Source: Lycocorax pyrrhopterus obiensis (taxonomy: Eukaryota > Chordata > Aves > Passeriformes > Paradisaeidae). Taken from it: DNA of 64,000 nt. The stretch lies in assembly GCA_014706295.1 (NCBI GenBank), contig JACSVZ010000016.1, positions 4,941,168 through 5,005,167 of the forward strand. The letters are read 5' to 3'. Under the pieces are notes generated by a model. The model worked only from the letters and a program-made list of their open reading frames with translations, was not told the origin of the DNA and did not search any database. How positions within the stretch are numbered: the stretch's first letter is position 1; the number at the start of each line of letters is the position of its first letter. The position numbers and the translations under genes are program-made. This document shows positions 11,566 to 23,729 of the stretch, piece after piece.

Positions 11566-12847
11566 AAATGTGGCAGCTTGAGACAGAGTGAAGACGGGTT
11601 TCATGTGTCCTGAACCTCCTGCCTGCAGTGCCAGAGAGGGGAAATCCAGGCTAGGCTGGGCTTAAAGTCATAGGAAAGCACTGCAGGCACAAACCACAGA
11701 CATGTTTGATTTGCAATCAAGATAAATCAAAGGGGAAAGGTACCTGTAAAGTCTGGATAAGCAAAATTTGATGCAATGCAGAACATGAAATCAAAATCAA
11801 AGGGAAAATAATGCCAGGGAAAGAGACCTGGAAATGGAGAGTAATTCCATCACAGTCCTAAAGGCTTCAGATGCCTCTCTGTAATTAAAGCATGTCTCCA
11901 GCTGAAGCCATCTTCAGTCTACAGAATGTAATGGGGAGACACAAATGAATAAAAACAATTTCATGTGTGAAAGCTTGCAAGACTGGTCCTAACGCCTGAG
12001 CTCTTCCCCCAGCAGCTCCCAGATAACAACTGCTGCTCTGTGGCTCTGTGTGCTCCAGCCTCCTGATCAGGAATGCAAGAGGAAAGCCGGTTCACTTTGA
12101 AGATTGGCTGATCACTGCAAGCTTTGTCTTGCCCTCATCCCTTTCTCTGTGTCTTCGATTTCAGTACAAACTTCACGTACCCAGATGCAAAGGCAGAATT
12201 TTGAGTGGAATCTCTTCTGCCTCTGAGAGCCTCTGAGGAATGGATGTCCTGTTCCCAGAAGGTGCTGAGAATGATAACAGAGTGTTAGCCAGCTTGGATA
12301 CATAGAGCATGATATAACTGTATCAGAGCTCTCTGGTAGAAAGGTTATTATCAGCCTTTGAAATGCAAGCCTTTAACAGGGAAGATTAGATGGGTAAAAA
12401 CTGATAGCAAACTCTGAGGAAGTTTCACCTTGAAATTGGCCCTTTGGGAGCCATAAGGATGAAACAGGATGAAGTTGGAGGGGAACTGCACTATCTTGCC
12501 AAACTGACCATGATCACATGGCTTTGGATGAGCAAGGGAGGCCTGTTGGACTCTGTGTGCCATGCTGGGTCCTTGATGGAAAGCTAAAACAGCAGAAAAT
12601 GTTCTAGATCAAATACTCATCTACTGCCCAGACAGACCAAATCCTATTGACTTCCCCAAATCAGAAATCATACTATGCAAAACACGAGCAGCATCCAGGG
12701 AAGCTCTCTAGAACTTTGGTTTCCTTTTTTTTAAATTTTTTTTTTCTTTTTCTGAAAGCACCTGGAATACAGAATAACACAGGGGAGCCAGCAAAAATAC
12801 TGTGCCTCCAAAACTATCAGCCTGCCAGCTGGGGTTGGGCAAACAGG

Positions 12848-13000
12848 CACGCTGCCCGAGGGGCTGCACGCCAGGTGCCAGCTGCTGAGTGACCAGCCTG
12901 GCCATCCAGCGGGGCCTCTGAGTGGCCAGTGGCAGCACGGGCAGCCCAGCAGCGCCGGGGAGCCCAACCTCGCGTGTCTGCAGCCGAACAGCTGCGCTGT
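12848..13000. promoter_or_regulatory. Small CpG-dense patch
   Basis: About eleven CpGs occur in roughly 150 bp (gcacgctgcccgag, gcgccgggg, cctcgcgtg, gccgaac) inside otherwise CpG-poor intron. Several frames on both strands are open across it because of the GC content, and none has convincing splice sites. It is too short for a standard CpG island; an unmethylated regulatory element or decayed exon are both possible. Confidence 0.3.
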
Positions 13001-14399
13001 GGTGCCTCCTGCATAATCACTCCCATCCCTCTCCTCGTCCCAGAGGGGGCTGGCAACTGCTCCCTTGCCTCCATCTGGAGAAGCAGCTGGACGTGACATG
13101 CCAAAGGAAAAAATTCCAACGGGGCACAAATAAAAATCTCTCAACACGACAATTTTTATGCTAGGAAATGTTACCGACCCAAGTCCCATAGGATCTCACT
13201 AACTAGTAATTTAATCATTCAAATCCCTTTCCAAAGGTGCAGTATTTCCCCCTGAAGAAAGAAAGGGCTGGTGACTGGCAGCCCTGTAGGGAAAGGAATG
13301 TCTGTGCGGTTTTTCCTCCCTTCCCCTCCCAACTGAAACAACGTTCCTTTGCTCCATGGGCACTTATTTGGCCCCTCAGACCACCTTTCCTCTACCAGCT
13401 GTTCTCTCCATTTTAACCACACACATCCCATGTGTGGTGGGGGCAGTAGGGACCCATGTGGCTGTGCCTGTCCAAGGCAAAGCACCTGGACCTCGGCCCG
13501 GCTTTGCTCCCACCACCCATTTGCAGCCCCAGGGAATGGTGCAGGGGACCCCAGCCCTGGCTGGCTGTGAGCCCAGGCAGTGCACCCCAACCTGCTTCTC
13601 CTGAGCCAGAGGGAAAGCCTGCCCCATCCATGCTGTGCTGCCTACGACAAACTGCAGCAATTTGTCCTGAATAGTAATACCTGAAAACACCCCACACAAT
13701 GGAAAGGAACCATCAGTCAGCAAAAATAACCAGGTCTTCAGCCACAAGGTTGACAAGACCCCTTCTTGTTTCAGGAGGCTGCATCGTCCTCTGCTTAAAA
13801 ACCTGGAGTCACCTCACTGAAGTCAGGGCTCCTCTGGGGAGGTTATTCAGGCTTTTAAATACATGGCTTCACTCTCTAAGAAAATGAACAAACACACCAG
13901 CCCTGTATTTCTCCTGGAAACATGCACTGTTATCTTTAGTAAAAAGATATTATTTGTATTTTCAGAAAGAAGCTCCAGGGAACAGTGCTTCAAACCAAAA
14001 ACTATGTTATTTCTCAAACAGCCAAGAATAGTTAGCCTTCATTGGGGCTGGTCTTAAATCTGGGATTTTTCCCCAAATGATCCAGTATCTTTAGAGAGGG
14101 ATGGACAGAAGTGCCGAGAAAAGCCCTCTTAGGCATGGAAGTGAAGCAGGAACACTTGGCCAAATATACAGAGCCCAGCAAGTGTGCAGGCTCCCACACT
14201 GCCCCCATGGGAACTGCCCGTGTGCCTCCTGTGCCCTGCTGCCCAGTACCATGTGGAGAGCCAGCTCCCTCTGCCACAGCCCTGCCCTGGGGAGCTGTGA
14301 GAGACCCCTGTGTCACTGACACAGCTCAGGGGTACCACTGGCTCCCAGTGCAGCACGGGCTTTAGTCACCGCAGAGATGGAAAGCGTGTGGCCAGGGCA

Positions 14400-14440
14400 A
14401 ACCAACCAACCAACCAACCAACCAACCAACCAACCAACCA
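14400..14440. repeat. (AACC)n microsatellite
   Basis: About ten uninterrupted copies of a tetranucleotide, likely polymorphic in length. Confidence 0.97.
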
Positions 14441-17400
14441 CACTGTTCTGTGCAAGGAAGAGCTTTCCTCTGCTCCTCTTTCCAACTCCACAGGATACTC
14501 GAGCAAGAAAACCGGTTTTAAGCTGGACGTTACTGTAGAAATGTGATGTTTAAAAATCAAACATTTTAAAAATACAACTTTAAGCAGAAGCTTAAGTTGT
14601 TAAACCCTTGTAGCCCTCTGCAGAGGGAGAACTCCTGTAAGCTCTTCCCATGGTGGACTGGCCCTCCCAGATGCAGGCTGCATGCTGGGCAGCATTTCCC
14701 TGTCTCTCTGACACATCTGTGCTCTTATCCCCCCAGAACCAGCTTTCAATGAAAACAAGGTTAGCGAAGCACTCGGACTCGTCAGAGCTCTCTCAGTATT
14801 TTACCTGTGTAGACACTGCTTAATGAGCAGATTCAGTGCTATCTGTACACAGCATTTGGGACTACACTTCTCATCTCTGATGCTCATCTTTCTGTCTCCA
14901 TACAGTGTGCCTGGTTTTAGCCAGACCCTTTTCTTCCCCTAGTCTACCACTTCCTCCCTCAACAATCAAGCGCAGAGGAATCACATACAGTCATCAGGTG
15001 GTACCACCTCAACCATGCAACCAAACAGGGTGCAGTGTGAATGGGGAACCCACTTGGTGACCGTGCCTGGGCTACCGCAGGAATACCCTTCTCCTTTCCA
15101 ATTTGAAAATTGCCTCTGCAGTATAATTCTCCTTCCATCAAAGTGAGACTCAACACAGTGCAAGCTCTTGCAAATTGCTGTTCTCTGGACATGCTGCTTT
15201 TATTTGTGCAAACATCCCTGCTCCATCTGCTCAGCTTCAGGCACATTATTAATGCTGTGGCAACCTGAAAAGCCCCTGCTCGCTGCACAAACAGCAATGT
15301 GACTTCAATGATGAGGTTTTGGAAAGGAGCTGGTGTCAGTAGGGGAAATGAGGAGTTTGCCATCGGCTATGCTGTGAGCTGATGAGTAGCCCAGGGGATG
15401 AGGAGATGCCAAGGACTCACCAAAAGCTGAGAGGAAATGGGAGGCTTCCCAGAGCATAGGAGGCTTGGCAAAAGCAGTTGTTAGTACTGGGGGCGGTTTG
15501 CAAACTTAAGTCCTGAAAGTGCAAATGACAGTAGGGCTCCAAATAGAAAAGGGTACAGGGACACGTCTTGATGAACTTGGGATCCTGGAATTATAGCTAA
15601 GGGTGAAGCATGTTTCCCAAACCAGAAGCTTATAATACAATTGTTCGTAACATGGCCATAAAAATTTAGAAGAGAGAGAGTGAGGACCTCAGCTAGTAGA
15701 GATAAGCATGCACAAGCCTGTTTTGGGCTTACCAAACTGCCTGGCAGCTGCCATGGCTGGCAAGCCCCAGCTTGCTTAAGACCATGCCAACATCAGTGGC
15801 CATGATGGGAATGGCCCCGGTTTTCCCCAGATCCTTGGAGAGACCAGCCAGTGAGGATGGGCCCATGGGAGTGTGCACAGAGAGACACTGACCCTCCCTC
15901 CCTGCTGAGAAAGTGGTATCTCTGTGAAAGGAGACCTCAGAGGGCTTCTTCCATGCCATTTCCCCAGCTTCTGTGCTTTCCCAGCAGCACGAGTAACACG
16001 ACTGTCTGCTCTGGGCAGCGGCATGAAGGCAGAAGGCACAGGCAGAGCTTTTGCCAAGGGCAGCACAGGTTAATTCCCCTCTCTGAACATCCATGCAACA
16101 GCACGGGCTCTTCAGAGGCCATGGCAGAGACAAAACAGAGAGTATGCCTGAGGTGCTTCTGGTTGACCAGGCCTTCCTGCCTTGCTTTATTTCTGCTTCA
16201 TCATTCAACCCTCCCTGCTTTTGGGAAGTTGGAGCAAAATCAAAGCAGCTGGTATTCAGCTGGACAAGACCAAAAATATGCCTTCTCCCCATATGTGTGG
16301 AGCAGGAATTTTTGTAGCTGTATGGAACTGCTTAGATCAGAGGGCCAATCTTCAGCTTAGCTTTGCTGATGTCCAGTACCTTTGCCAACCTAAGCCAGCT
16401 AAAGAGTTGGTAGAAAACATGTCAGACTGTTGAAAAACAGCAAATGTTCAATAACATCATATGAAATCAGAAGCAAACACACAAAAAACAAATAAACAAA
16501 TCTAATAAAACTATTATCTGTTGGTTGGCTTTCCCTTTCATGTACACTAAAAGTAAACCAAATTCCTCCAGATGACTCTTGCACGAGTTTTGAAGAGGCT
16601 GCAATCAAGGACAATTGATTAAAAAGCCTGAATGCTGAATGTGTCCAAACACTTCTACAATCTAGCAAGATGTGGTTTGGATAGAGAACTAATCTCCCTT
16701 ACTACACCAGCCTGACGATAAGATCAAAGCCTTCCTCTCTGTCAAAGTTCAAGCCTCTATACGGTCATGCTATTAAAAACCCCATCAAATTCCAGTATCA
16801 GAACAGGCACATCCGAACCAAATTACAGTCTCTTATAAATAAAGAGATAAGCACAAGAATAAAGCATTTAGAAAACAGTCAATTTTAAAATTTTATGTAT
16901 TTTTTCTACTCTCAGTTTTATAGTTAAATACTCATGTTTGACCTTTTTTTATTTATTACTTTTCCTCCTGGATTCCAGATTGTGACACTGTAAGTAAGCC
17001 CATAACAACAGGGAATATGCATTTTCAGAAGCAGGAGATAAGGAAAGAGCTCAAAGTCCAAGTGACTGGACAGAATATAAACTCAGGAATACAAAACTCT
17101 AGGCTGGTTGCTGTATCCAAGAGTTTGAACACTGATAGAAGGGGATTACTGACAGTTGCCTGAGCCAGACATCACCGGAGAGAAATCAGGTAAAGTGGAA
17201 TTATATCATGGGTTTGGGTTGAAAGGACAGGGGGGAGAAGAAGAGTGACAAGCACTTAGAAAGCTTAGGAGAGGAGACGAGATAAAGATGAGTAGGCCAG
17301 AAAGAAAACAAACTGGAGGGCAAGGAAAGCAGAAGTGCTGACAGCACTAATATAGAAGCAGATGACAGGGAAGACAAGGAAGACAGTTTGTGGTGAAAAG

Positions 17401-19794
17401 TAGGATTTATGTATCACAATTCTGGCACCATTCCTGAACATTTCTGAGGGCAAAAGCTACAAAAAGAACTAAATTTAATGCAATGTATATTCAAAAAACC
17501 TTGTGCCCCTCTAGCTGCCTCAGCTGCTGACTCCAAGGACTCCTCTTCCCTATCTCAGCTCTCCTGCTCGTTCAGTTTGTGTGACCCCAGCTGGGCTCTC
17601 ATCACACATTAACAGGCCTGCTCATTACCACACGAGGTGATGAACACACCGAACGCCTTCAGCCAGCGCAGGAGCTCTCATCTACTTGGAGAGAACAGTT
17701 CATTTTTTATGGGAGTCATTTAGAGCTAAATGCCAACCTTTCTGTTCCCACAGCTCCTCTGACACCAAAATGCATGGCAAATCTCTTCAGAGCTTTCAGA
17801 AGGGTTTGTGCAATAAATCTTAACAGCCTGCTAAAACACAGCCAGTTGCTGAGGTCCCAGTGGATTCATGTGAAATTTGGCCCCCCCTCTTACAGCCTCC
17901 ACTAAACGAAAAAAATAACACTCCCTCCCCGAGCCATGAAGAGTACAGAGAGAGAAACCCTGTACAACAGCAGCCTGCACATCAGAGCAGCATTATTATG
18001 GTCTTTTGGGCTGTTCTGATAGAACAGTGCTTCTTTGTTAAGGCAAATGTCAGCAGCAGACACTGAACATGTCCTCCAGACCTGAGCTTTTCACTGTACA
18101 ACAGTCTCCAGTGATCAGCCTTGCCCAATTTATGTCACTGAAACATGAGCTCCAGGGCGTTTCAAATGCTGGAAGCAGCTGCCAGCCAAGCTTCAAGCAT
18201 TAAACAAATGTTAGTTATAAAAAAAAAGAAATAATAATTTTGTTATCTACAGGTACCATGGAATCATCACTTCTGAAACCCTTCCCAGAAGCTCTGAGGA
18301 TCCAATGTGCAAAACAGTCTGCAGGGAAGAGCTTTGCAAGCTGGGGCACTGTCACTCATTCCGTAGCTTTGGCTTTCACCATTCCAACTATTTTCCTGCA
18401 AATATTGAATCAGTTGCTAAGGGATTTCACTGGACAATATGATATCACTCTTTCACCAGTGCCTATATATCATCCCTCGAAAACAGAACAGTGTTGTTAA
18501 ACCCAAACTTAATTTCTTGTCAATACAGCTGTGGTGGGAAAGGCTCAAGAATCCATCTGGTGAGCCAGTTCCCCTCAGCTGCTGAGGCTGCTGGGGGTGC
18601 TTTCCCCAACATGAAATGCAATACTCCCCACTGCAGTGGGAAATCCTGGAGCAGGTAGGACAGAGATTAGGACAAACTGTGTCTGGAACAACAAGTACAA
18701 TCTCTCCACTCTAAGCAAATATATAGAAGTTGATTGCAAAAGGTATGTTGTAATAACACATCGCTTCCCAAGAACAAAAGCATATTAATAAGAAAAGCTA
18801 AACTAGGGATTTTATTCCCTTAAAAAATCTGGTTTAAGTTAATAATTTGTGATATAGGACGGTTATGCATGATACAGGCAAGGGAACAGTAGTCAATTAT
18901 TTCATTTATGATTCTTAAGTACCAACCTTTTATTTCAAGGACCCTAATGATTTTCACAGGCTCTTTTCATTTTATGAGCTTTATCACCAACTGTTCGCAA
19001 GTAACAACTGCTGCTCTGTACCATAAGCTCCAAGGAATGCCAGTCTCTGCAGCACCAGGAGCGAGTTTCAGTTTCCTGAGCTGGATGACAAGGTCTGAGA
19101 ATGTTTTGGGGCTTTCCCACAGCTCAGAGAAAGGTGGAGAAGCAGCACCACTAGGTAACTGCACTTCTGTCAGTGCAAGCCACATTGGCACAGGCACCTT
19201 TCCAAGGGAAAGGGGATGAGAGGTAAGAGCCACTGCTTGGATTTAGACTCTGTATTTCAGGATTCTATGAGATACCACGGCCTGAACTGCCAGAGTGTGG
19301 CAAACACTGGTCTCGTGCTGCTGGGAAGCAGCGTCCCAACCCTTGAAAACATGCACCACTGCCCTGTTCCCTTGTCACAGAGGACCAGGGGTGGTCCTGC
19401 CTACACATGGTACTGTTGGGTGCTTCCCTCAGCCCCTGAACTGCCTGATGCCAGGGCTCCTCAGCAGGGCTTGTCAAGCAGAGCATGTCTTGATGCACAG
19501 GGAAATGCTAACGCTACTGCAAATGCTCAAATGGGCGCATTTAAAATTCTCTTCTGCATCAACCTGTTGCAAATCCCTCTTTCTCAGCCGTGCAAAGGAC
19601 TCACAGAGAGAAAACAGCTGAAGTGTCATGATTTCAAACTCAGCCACTCTGGGAGTCACCTGGTGGTATTCATGGTGGGCTGAGGCACAAGGGGATTTAC
19701 AGTGCCAGAGTATGTGAAAGTTTGCAAAAGGGTTTCTGGTTCAAATTGGAGCTTCCCCCAGTTCTCCCAGCAGAGCTGGATTCCTCTGGCAAAC

Positions 19795-19816
19795 ACTCCC
19801 ACTCCCACTCCCACTC
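19795..19816. repeat. (ACTCCC)n short tandem repeat
   Basis: Three full copies and one partial copy of actccc, in a pyrimidine-rich region. Confidence 0.9.
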
Positions 19817-19851
19817 AGGGGCTGGGCTGCCCCAGCCACAGCCCTCTTCTT

Positions 19852-19870
19852 TCCTCCTCCTCCTCCTCCT
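19852..19870. repeat. (TCC)n trinucleotide repeat
   Basis: Six copies of tcc, about 35 bp after the actccc repeat. Together they form a polypyrimidine tract that could adopt unusual DNA structure. Confidence 0.9.
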
Positions 19871-22800
19871 CAGCAGGGCTAGGCTGCCTTGCAGGACAGG
19901 CAGCCCACACACCTACAGGTAGGACTGGCCTTTTTAGAGCATCAGCTTGGACAAGAGTATTTATAGCAAGTCACAGATGAAGGGTACATAATTAGTGATA
20001 AATAACTTCCTAACAGGACCAGCACATTTGTTCTTAATTAGCCTCTATTCACATTCAATGAATTTACGTTACTGCTGTTATTAAAAATCTTTGCAGAGGA
20101 CAATCAATATAAAAGTTATGACAGCAAAATGCTAACAGGCGGCGTGTTACACATGGATGCATTTGAAAATCTCCATGCGGCGTGAAAATGACCTTCAAAC
20201 CACAGGAAAACAATATCTGCATTTCTAATACTCATTCTTCCTATCCAAATGGATTTCGGTGTAGTTTTGGACACAGTCCCCCTCCCTCTGAATCACTTAA
20301 TGTGATGAAGATGATTAGGATCATTGATCTGCTCAAGTAACTGAATTTTTCTGACATCACCCTCCAAGGGGACAAAAAAACCCAAACAAACCACCACTGC
20401 CAAAAAACACCACCCAACCCAAAAAGTGTCCCATGTTCAGAGGGCGTGGGCTCACACAGGCAGCAAGGGCAGAAGTGCAGCTGTTTGACTTTTGCAAAAT
20501 GCAAGGTGTGACCCTGTTATGATTAAAGCCTTTTCGCCTGGCTCTGCGCTGGAGCAAAGCAGGGAGTTTTGCTGGGTGTGGATGAAAAAAAGCGATCAGA
20601 AAGTTCTTGCTACTGAGTCATGACACAATGGATAAAAATAATTTAGCTATTTCACATGCTTGGGAAGAAAATAATTTCAGCCTGTGGAGACAAACAGGGA
20701 TTATCTAAATCAAACACAGAGAAAAATCTGACTCCGTCTGGTATTTCTTGTGTTTAAGTTTACAATACTGTGATGGGTCACTCCTTCAAAATCTCCTAAA
20801 CTTGATCCAGCTTCTGCGGGTCTGGATTTCAGCACCTCATCAACAAAATGTTTGTAACAGCAACAGTAATCTTCTTCCCCTTCCAAAAGCTTGACCACTG
20901 CTTACTTTAACAGTTATCTACAAAAATGGGAATTCTTTCTACTGAGCTGAAGGCTGGCCAGTGTTTCAAATCCCTTCCTAGCACGGCCCAAACCTGACTG
21001 GAGAATACACAGCCAGAGCCTGCTCTGCCCCATGATCACGGACAGCCCCGTGTCCCGTGCTGGTGCAGCAGCACCACCCAGCCTGCAGCAAAGGGAAACA
21101 GAACACCTGTGCTGGGCTGCACTCCATAAAGTGGGCAAGGAAAGAACAGGCCACAGTGTCTGTGCTGCAGAGTAGCAGCATTGAATCCTGCTGTACAAAA
21201 CACCATCTATTTTAGAGCCCAAATTAGCATACCTTCAAGGGTCTTAAACAGCCATTAATAACTTCTCGAGAAAGCAAGTAAATTAAATACGTATCATCCT
21301 TTTGGACACGTCAAGGGCAGTACGGAAGAATATTGGTGGGCAATGAGGAGTAACATACATAAACTGACTGACTTTAAAAAAAATCAATAAAAACTTAATC
21401 ATAGAAGAATATAACCAACATATATCTAATCCACTGAGACGTTCACAGGGGAATTTCAGTTTCAGCAATAAACCAAATTCATTTCAGGTTAAACTAATAT
21501 GGGCATCTTGAATTTATTAGTGAAAAATGAAAGTAGCGTGAACTTTAAGTTTTCAAAAGCAAAAAGACATTTAATAAAATCTCTCTCTTTTTGCCATGGG
21601 ACTAAGGGAAAAAATCCAATAACATATTAGCCATGCAATTCTGGTAAGTTATGGATTCTTATTTACAACATGTTTTAGCTTGATTTTATCTTAATATACT
21701 GTAATGATTTGCTGTCATAATTGAAATTTGTTGTATTGTTAATCATTATAATAACAAAGAAAAATTACTTCGTTTATAACTAAGAGAACACAACTAAATA
21801 TTGCCATTAAACACAATCTGTAGGTGTGTTGCCTAGGGCTGGTGTGACCATTACCTTCTATTAAATAACAAGTATGGATTACTTTAATTGGCAAATTGCT
21901 TTGAAATAGGAAAGGATGATAAGCATTTTCTATGGAAACCTGTACGGCTGGGAAAAGCATTTTGTCAAAAGTGTCATTTTCCAAGGAGGGACTGAACCTG
22001 AGATATTTCAGTCTGGACAGCCTGTGAGAGGGACCCACAGTTCAGTTCCCTAATGCACATTCCTGAGGACGCTCCCAGCTCCCGAGACACAGCAGTGGAG
22101 CCTTGCAGCCCCGGCAGGCAGCCCAGACAGCAAGGATGGAAACAACCCACAGCTCCTGCACCACTTCCAAATAACAACACTGGGTTTTGGCCCAAATGTT
22201 TAGTTTGCAATTAAATCTGTAATGTTTAATTTGCAGCTGAAAAGATAAATATGTTTACAGAAAACTGATGCAGGTTTTCCCCTGTGTTCACCGTAATATT
22301 CCATAAATTCATGCCTGTTGTCAAGGGACCACTTCCCAAGTGGGCAGCTGAAGGGAATGAACACTTCTGACAAAGCAGGCCTGTGCTGTACCTGCTGGGC
22401 ACCCTCAGAACGCCGAGGGGCTGCAGGCTGCGTGCACCAGGCTGCACCAGGCTTGTCACATCGAGCCTCAAGTCAGCAAAGGTTCCTCAGACATACTTGT
22501 CTGATGTCTCACAGGACTAGAAATTGAAATCAGCATTGTATTTTCAGCTACCAGTAATTTTTTTTAACTCTGAAAGTACATGTAATATTGGGATTTCTTC
22601 TTCAGGAGACAGCGTGATGAAGGGCATGAACAAGAAACACGATCAGAGCAGTGAATAAAGATTGAAAATCCATCTGACAATGAAAGGCTGCTATGGAACA
22701 CTAATGCTCAGTGATAGCAAATGCTTCCCGGACCATGGAGTACTGAAACAATGCTGACACAGTTGAAGGGAACACTGCCTACATCTAAATTTTCTTCTTT

Positions 22801-23681
22801 CTCAGTTGTTTTCGATAAGTAGCTCTAAATTTTAGGGTGTATTTATAGCACATGTCTCTAGAAGTCCTACCCACCGCTGGAGCACTTGCACAGGACACCT
22901 GTGCCTGGCACACAGCGAGCTCCTCCGAACACACCACCACACAGGGATCGAGTCCATGCTCTGAAATACTGCAATAAGAAACTATTCCAACTTCTAAAGC
23001 CCACCAGTTGCATCGTAACACCATGTCTGTATGCTTCAAGACACAGCACAGGCCCAGGATGGGGCCAGGACAGTGCACACAGGCATCCAGTGATCCTGGG
23101 AATATCCTGCTGTAGAGCCCAGAGCTGCACTCCACAATGGCTCACTGCATGGGCAGGATGCCACTGGCTATGCCAGCCTCTCCACACAGGCACAGGGCTG
23201 CCTGCAGCACCCACAGCTCCTTCCTGCTTCAGGGCTGGTCTGCACTGCTCTCAGAAACCCTGCACTGCTGTAAGAGCCATCTGCCATCCCGGAGACCTAG
23301 CCCTTCCAGGCCTACGCTCCCAAGTCATTTGCTCAGCCCTACTCAGATTGCACATTTATCCTTTCTGTGAAAATAACAAGAAACCTCAGAAAGAAGCCAT
23401 GAAAAAAGCCTTTTCTGTGGCTGCAAGGAGAGCCCTGCGAGAACAGACCCACCAGGCGTGTAAACAGCAGGTTGTGCACCCAGTGTTTGTTTTTCATCTC
23501 CAACAAGGAGAGCGTGCTTAGTGATGAAGGACACTGAGCAGACTTTTATCCAACCACTTCTGATCTCCTGATTTCTCTTGCACATCCTGAACTGCCTGAA
23601 GGCAATGTAGAAAAACCTGCAAAAGGCACAAAGCACAAATCCTCAAAGCAATGTTTGTTCCTCTCGCAGTTGTCTCGTGCT

Positions 23682-23729
23682 TTCTTCCCCCACCGCTCCC
23701 TTCCTCCGCCCTCTTCTCCTCCCTCTCCC
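23682..23729. repeat. Polypyrimidine tract
   Basis: About 48 bp, almost all C and T on the plus strand, with only a few interrupting purines. Low-complexity sequence. Confidence 0.75.

Noticed and set aside
15729..16360. Long open frames on both strands (187 codons minus, 169 codons plus)
   Set aside because: Mutually overlapping in a stop-poor, GC-richer patch; neither shows a recognisable motif.
22886..23521. 211-codon plus-strand open frame
   Set aside because: Cys/His/Pro-rich composition without domain or splice sites.
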